Origin: Dehalococcoidia bacterium UBA5760
Lineage (GTDB): Bacteria; Chloroflexota; Dehalococcoidia; Dehalococcoidales; UBA5760
Length of the DNA stretch: 8,881 bases
Direction of reading: 5' to 3'
Assembly (NCBI GenBank): GCA_002418895.1
Contig: DIFA01000014.1
Coordinates: 9,855 to 18,735, forward strand
This document shows, piece after piece, positions 5,751-8,881 of the stretch. The notes under the pieces were generated by a model that ran no database searches, was not told where the DNA came from, and saw only the letters and a program-made list of their open reading frames with translations. Within the stretch, counting starts at the first letter, position 1, and each line of letters starts with the position of its first letter. The translations under genes and the position numbers were made by a program.

Positions 5751-7529
5751 GTGTTTAGAATTCGTAGAGTTTACGACAATGTAACTCCGCTGAACGAAGA
5801 AGCAATTGGCCAGGTTCAGGAAATCCTCCGCACCCAGTTTCCCGGTCTGTCCCGGAGGGACATTGCCAAACTACCCCAACAACTGCGCAACCCTTTGAAG
5901 TATCGCTTTCGTGCCATTCTCTTTGTGGCCGAGGACTCGAAGGATAGGGTGAAGGGTTTTGCCATTCTCTTTCACGAGCCGGTACTTAATTTTGGCTACC
6001 TCGATTTCATATCCGCGGCCGAACGAGAGACCGGTAAGGGTATTGGCAGTGCCCTCTACGAGAGGGTTTGTGAAGAAGCCCTCTTCCTGAAAACGGTCGG
6101 GCTTTTTCTGGAGTGCCTGCCGGATGATCCCAGGCTGTCACGTAACCCTGAAATCAGAAAGCAGAATGCTGCCCGTCTGCGTTTCTATGAAAGGTACGGT
6201 GCCAGGCCGATTGCCAACACCGCTTACGAAACCCCTCTAGAGCCCGGAGGCGATAATCCCCCTTACCTGGTTTATGATGACCTGGGTCAGGGTAGACCTC
6301 TGGGGCGAGAAGAAGCACGTGCTATTGTCCGGGCAATTCTGGAACGAAAGTATAAGGGTGTCTGCCCTCAGAACTACATCGAGATGGTGGTCGAGTCGTT
6401 TCAGGATGACCCGGTAAAACTCAGAAAACCGAGGTACGTAAGGAAGAAGCCGCCGGTACCGGTCAGGATTTCCCCGCCGCTTGACAAGCGCATCAGGTTG
6501 GTTATCAACGACCGACACGCCATTCATCATGTCGAGGAGCGTGGCTACGTTGAATCTCCGGTAAGGATAAGCTCGATTCTGGAGGAGCTTGAGACCACCC
6601 GGCTTTTTCACAAGGTCAGCCCCCGGCACTTCGCCGAAAAAAGAATCAAGGCAGTCCACCGCAGCCAGTTTGTTGACTACCTGAATAGAGTGTGCACTAA
6701 CCTCGACCCGGACAAGTCCATTTATCCCTACGTCTTTCCGATTCGTAATGTTGCCCGTCCTCCCAAGGAGCTTTCCATCCGGGCAGGCTACTATTGCATC
6801 GATACCTTTACGCCGATAAATCGGAATGCCTACCTGGCAGCCAGAAGGGCGGTAGACTGTGCTCTGACTGCAGCGAAAGAGATTCTGGATGGGTACCGTC
6901 TGGCTTATGCCCTGGTCAGGCCGCCCGGTCATCATGCCGAAAGACGTGCTTTCGGCGGTTTCTGTTACTTTAACTCGGCGGCCGTAGCTGCCGAGTATTT
7001 GAGTGTTCATGGTAAGGTTGCCATACTGGATATTGACTATCACCACGGCAATGGACAGCAGAATATATTCTACGAGCGTGCCGATGTCTTGACCGTATCT
7101 ATTCACGGCCACCCCAATTTTGCCTACCCCTACTTCAGCGGTTTTGAAGGCGAGGAAGGTGCTGGCCCCGGCAAGGGGTATAATGTCAATATTCCTCTCC
7201 CTGAGAATGTCAGTAATGAACGCTATCTCAATGTGCTGGGTCGAGCACTGGGGCGAGTAGCCAGATTCAAACCAAAATTTCTCATCGTTACCCTTGGACT
7301 GGATACGGCCAAAGAAGACCCGACGGGTACCTGGAGCTTACAGGGCGATGATTTCCAGACTATAGGAAAGATGATTGGCTCGCTCCATTATCCGACCATT
7401 GTCGTCCAGGAAGGTGGCTACGATACCAGGGTGCTCGGTATCAATGCCCGCCACTTTTTTGAAGGGCTCTGGGCCGGTTCTTTCACCTTACCCCCGCGCT
7501 CCGGCAGGAAAAAGCCGGCGATGGAATAG
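5751..7529 (+). CDS. Fused GNAT acetyltransferase and acetylpolyamine-amidohydrolase (HDAC-like) protein
   Basis: A 592-residue two-domain cytoplasmic protein. Residues about 1-170 are a GNAT domain with the acetyl-CoA loop ERETGKGIGSALYERV (91-106) and a C-terminal RLRFYERYGARP. A linker (about 180-245) is rich in Arg, Lys and Pro. Residues about 248-578 are a zinc amidohydrolase of the histone-deacetylase superfamily. They contain RPPGHHAE with the His394-His395 dyad, DIDYHHGNG with zinc ligands Asp429 and His431, GLDTAKEDP with Asp518, and QEGGY with Tyr557. The pattern GNGQQNIFYERADV and the LGLDT-EDP stretch are closest to acetylpolyamine amidohydrolase rather than eukaryotic HDAC, so a small N-acetyl amine is the likelier substrate than a protein. 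GTG 5751 is the only start available after an in-frame TAG; the ribosome binding site (GGGATA) is weak. It follows the GNAT gene by 77 nt on the same strand and probably completes the pathway. Acetylation and deacetylation on one chain is notable. Confidence 0.9.
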   Translation: MFRIRRVYDNVTPLNEEAIGQVQEILRTQFPGLSRRDIAKLPQQLRNPLKYRFRAILFVAEDSKDRVKGFAILFHEPVLNFGYLDFISAAERETGKGIGSALYERVCEEALFLKTVGLFLECLPDDPRLSRNPEIRKQNAARLRFYERYGARPIANTAYETPLEPGGDNPPYLVYDDLGQGRPLGREEARAIVRAILERKYKGVCPQNYIEMVVESFQDDPVKLRKPRYVRKKPPVPVRISPPLDKRIRLVINDRHAIHHVEERGYVESPVRISSILEELETTRLFHKVSPRHFAEKRIKAVHRSQFVDYLNRVCTNLDPDKSIYPYVFPIRNVARPPKELSIRAGYYCIDTFTPINRNAYLAARRAVDCALTAAKEILDGYRLAYALVRPPGHHAERRAFGGFCYFNSAAVAAEYLSVHGKVAILDIDYHHGNGQQNIFYERADVLTVSIHGHPNFAYPYFSGFEGEEGAGPGKGYNVNIPLPENVSNERYLNVLGRALGRVARFKPKFLIVTLGLDTAKEDPTGTWSLQGDDFQTIGKMIGSLHYPTIVVQEGGYDTRVLGINARHFFEGLWAGSFTLPPRSGRKKPAME

Positions 7530-7769
7530 TACCGGGGTGACTTGATGGGCCAGGGCGGGATTGCCAGCTTCTACAGCTGCCCGGATTGTTGCTGTTGCCA
7601 TCGTTACCCTGAACTACATAAAAATGACATTTGTGTGTCCAGCGCTATCTAGGTAACGAAGGTGAGATATTTCTGAAGTTTTGTAGTCTAATTTAATACC
7701 AACTATAATCGTATCATAGCCTTATAATTAATTTACTGTGTCATCTGTTTCTACGGGAGATATTCGGAT
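7530..7769. other. Intergenic region between the fusion gene and the Crp-type regulator
   Basis: This 240-nt gap becomes AT-rich toward its right end. The inverted repeat CAGCT (7565-7569) and AGCTG (7575-7579) forms a 5-bp stem without a T-tract, and CCGGC/GCCGG at the end of the fusion gene likewise lacks one, so I see no convincing terminator. A 35-codon Cys-rich ORF (7545-7652) is discussed under findings. Confidence 0.5.
7681..7709 (+). promoter_or_regulatory. Probable promoter of the Crp/Fnr-type gene
   Basis: TATAAT at 7704-7709 is exact; TTGTAG at 7681-7686 lies 17 nt upstream and matches the -35 at 3 of 6 bases. A second TATAAT at 7723-7728 has no -35 partner. The weak -35 would suit a promoter that needs an activator, possibly the Crp-type protein itself. 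Confidence 0.4.
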
Positions 7770-8455
7770 TTGAAATCCATTGAGAGAGCCGGCATACTCA
7801 AGCATTCCTACATTTTTTCTAATTTGGACGATGAAGATCTCCTTGCACTGGCTGATTTAGCAATAGATCATAGATACATGCCGGGTGAATTCATCTTTTG
7901 GGATGAGGAACCTCCAGAATTGTTCTATATTATTGCCGAAGGGCAAGTTAAAGTGTTGAAACATTCCTCATCAGGGAAAGAATTCATTGTTGCCTTCTTC
8001 GGCATTGGCGAAGTCTTTGGGGAAGTAGCTGTCTTTGAGAATAACCCTTATCCCGCTTCAGCTCAGGCAGCAGGTGAAGTAAGGATTATTGGCATTAGTA
8101 GAAAGACTTCTTAGATTTCTTAGCAAATCGACCTCAAGTAGCCCTGCGCATAATAAATGTCCTCAGCGGAAGACTTAGAAACGCGCAAGATCGCCTCCGA
8201 GATTTTGCGGGGGACAGGGTTGAACAACGTATGACTGGAGTACTACTTATGTTATCCGATAAACTTGGATCCACTTTGCCATTCACCCGTCAGGAGATTG
8301 CGGATATGGTGGGTACCACCACTGAGACAGCCATTAGATTGATAAGTAGTTTTAGGGAAAGAGGGATTATTCGATCCACAAGTGGCAAGATAATTATTCA
8401 AGATGAGGAGAAACTGAGGCTGCTGAGAGAAGGTCCACCGCAGATACAGCACTGA
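7770..8455 (+). pseudogene. Crp/Fnr-family transcription regulator, split by a one-base frameshift
   Basis: The first frame (TTG 7770 to TAG 8112-8114, 114 codons) encodes a cyclic-nucleotide-type beta-barrel: PGEFIFWDEEPPELFYIIAE and IGEVFGEVAVFENNPYPAS. The next frame continues without loss from 8108 to TGA 8455, first as FLDFLANRPQVALRII, then the dimerisation helix, then the HTH LPFTRQEIADMVG and recognition helix TTTETAIRLISSF. One missing base around 8102-8107 joins the frames as ...SRKDFLDF..., giving about 228 aa, the normal family length. The barrel lacks the Arg of the cAMP pocket of E. coli CRP (PYPASA there) and has no N-terminal Cys cluster like FNR, so the signal is unknown. GGGAG (7755-7759) precedes the TTG by 10 nt. 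The cause may be sequencing error, recent decay, or slippage on A-AAG; everything else looks intact. The C-terminal part could restart at ATG 8231 as a bare HTH. Confidence 0.85.
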
Positions 8456-8474
8456 ACCATCACTTTACGTTCAG
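8452..8474. repeat. Inverted repeat at the end of the Crp/Fnr gene
   Basis: CTGAAC (8452-8457) pairs with GTTCAG (8469-8474) across an 11-nt loop and overlaps the TGA stop. It lies between convergent genes but has no T-tract on either strand, so it may be only a weak 3' end structure. Confidence 0.35.
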
Positions 8475-8493
8475 CGAGGAAATAAATAGTGCG

Positions 8494-8592
8494 TCACCCG
8501 CTTTTATGATTTAAATCATAGTGGGTGCCGCCGTTTATCTGTAATAATATGGCCAGAATACCTGCCAGTATCGCTTTAAATGTCCCTTTCAT
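8494..8592 (-). CDS. Small hydrophobic protein of 32 aa
   Basis: The minus-strand ATG at 8592 is preceded by GAGAGGTG ending 3 nt before the start codon (GAGG with a 5-nt gap), a strong ribosome binding site. The 33-codon frame gives a basic N-terminus (MKGTFK), a hydrophobic stretch of about 12 residues (AILAGILAILLQ) and a polar tail (INGGTHYDLNHKSG), then TGA. This looks like a short membrane-anchored or leader-like peptide. The hydrophobic run is short for a full membrane span and there is no clear signal peptidase site. It is 98 nt behind the partial gene at the right edge, on the same strand, and convergent with the Crp/Fnr gene (38 nt between stops). I do not recognise a family; no function is assigned. 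The case rests on the ribosome binding site and the ordered composition. Confidence 0.45.
   Translation of the reverse strand: MKGTFKAILAGILAILLQINGGTHYDLNHKSG
8506..8519. repeat. Perfect 14-bp palindrome ATGATTTAAATCAT, possible Crp/Fnr-type site
   Basis: ATGATTT and AAATCAT are exact inverted repeats. The core ATGAT-N4-ATCAT differs from the FNR site TTGAT-N4-ATCAA only at the outermost base of each half. An outer CACCC (8495-8499) and GGGTG (8523-8527) extend the symmetry, so a folded RNA is also possible. It lies inside the 3' end of the 32-aa ORF, 50 nt past the Crp/Fnr-type gene. Confidence 0.4.
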
Positions 8593-8617
8593 TTTCACCT
8601 CTCGCCGTGTTATTCCT

Positions 8618-8630
8618 GATGTCAGACATC
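8618..8630. repeat. Short perfect inverted repeat GATGT-CAG-ACATC
   Basis: A 5-bp stem with a 3-nt loop between the two minus-strand genes. It could be a small hairpin or a protein site in the leader of the 32-aa gene. It is short enough to occur by chance. Confidence 0.25.
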
Positions 8631-8690
8631 CTCCTATACCCAAATCATATTCAACGTGAGCAACATGACTAACCGACTGTTTTTACAAGT

Positions 8691-8881
8691 TTACGAACTC
8701 GGTGAATTATACACGTAAAGCTCCTGCTCCACATTAAAATCGGCCTTCATTCTGCGATCGATGACTGCTCTGACCTTCCATCGCAGGCTGCTACGTCTGC
8801 AGGCAGCAGTTGGCGGAGCTTCAGCAGGAATATCCAGGGAGAATTCGAACGAAGGTGATTCATTCGGCCAGAATGAGCCAG
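8691..8881 (-). CDS. C-terminal end of a minus-strand protein, possibly arrestin/Spo0M-like (5' end beyond right edge)
   Basis: Reading leftward from the edge, one frame stays open for 62 codons and ends at TAA (8693-8691); the other minus-strand frames contain stops. The peptide alternates strands and turns: FEFSLDIPAEAPPTAA, then SLRWKVRAVIDRRMKADFNV and EQELYVYNSPSS. A strand with S-x-x-W-K-V-R-A-x-I-D followed by a short loop and a final hydrophobic strand resembles the C-terminal Ig-like domain of arrestin-fold proteins such as Spo0M. With so little sequence this is a tentative resemblance. The start, length and ribosome binding site are outside the window. The 32-aa gene follows on the same strand after 98 nt. 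Confidence 0.55.
   Translation of the reverse strand, partial: GSFWPNESPSFEFSLDIPAEAPPTAACRRSSLRWKVRAVIDRRMKADFNVEQELYVYNSPSS

Noticed and set aside
6237..7112. Minus-strand ORF of 291 codons
   Set aside because: It is fully antisense to the amidohydrolase domain, whose catalytic motifs are unambiguous; its product shows no recognisable domain.
8593..8632. Alternative minus-strand start ATG at about 8620 following GGAGG
   Set aside because: The GGAGG touches the ATG and the frame ends after 17 codons; the ATG at 8592 has proper spacing.
1..8881. CRISPR array, tRNA, rRNA, insertion sequence or attachment site
   Set aside because: I saw no regularly spaced repeats, tRNA cloverleaf with a CCA-type end, rRNA-like stretch, transposase motif or terminal inverted repeats by eye.

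Overview
The window looks like a bacterial chromosome segment of roughly 50% GC from an anaerobe. The best guess is Chloroflexota (Dehalococcoidia-like). This rests on the style of the MFS transporter and winged-helix proteins, frequent GTG/TTG starts, and an oxygen-sensitive radical-SAM aminomutase. There is no rRNA or ribosomal-protein marker, so the taxonomy is a low-confidence inference.

Left part (1-1300): two minus-strand genes, a small winged-helix regulator (1158-853) followed by an MFS transporter that starts at GTG 770 and runs off the left edge. Between the regulator and the rightward genes lies an AT-rich divergent control region. It holds a consensus sigma-70 promoter pointing right (TTGACA-N16-TATAAT, 1204-1231), a back-to-back leftward promoter sharing the same -35 area, and two CCCCAAAA boxes 22 bp apart. 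A ~160-nt leader with inverted repeats follows.

Centre (1399-7529): a compact rightward cluster. It encodes an unrecognised 109-aa protein, a lysine-2,3-aminomutase-type radical SAM enzyme, two consecutive 336-aa ATP-grasp ligases of the D-Ala-D-Ala ligase superfamily, and a 159-aa GNAT acetyltransferase (12-nt gap, 6-nt gap, 4-nt overlap). After 77 nt, which contain an extended -10 promoter, comes a 592-aa fusion of a GNAT domain with a histone-deacetylase/acetylpolyamine-amidohydrolase domain. All catalytic residues I can check are present. The gene set suggests a pathway that makes beta-lysine (or a related beta-amino acid), acetylates an amine, forms one or two amide bonds, and removes an acetyl group. 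That would be an acetyl protect-ligate-deprotect route to a small beta-lysine amide, or acetyl-beta-lysine osmolyte chemistry with added ligases. I know of no characterised pathway with exactly this set, and it is the most interesting content here.

Right part (7530-8881): a 240-nt gap with a promoter; a Crp/Fnr-type regulator split by a one-base frameshift near 8103; a 32-aa minus-strand small hydrophobic protein (8592-8494) with a good ribosome binding site, whose 3' part contains a perfect ATGATTTAAATCAT palindrome; and the C-terminal 62 codons of another minus-strand protein (arrestin/Spo0M-like, tentative) entering from the right edge.
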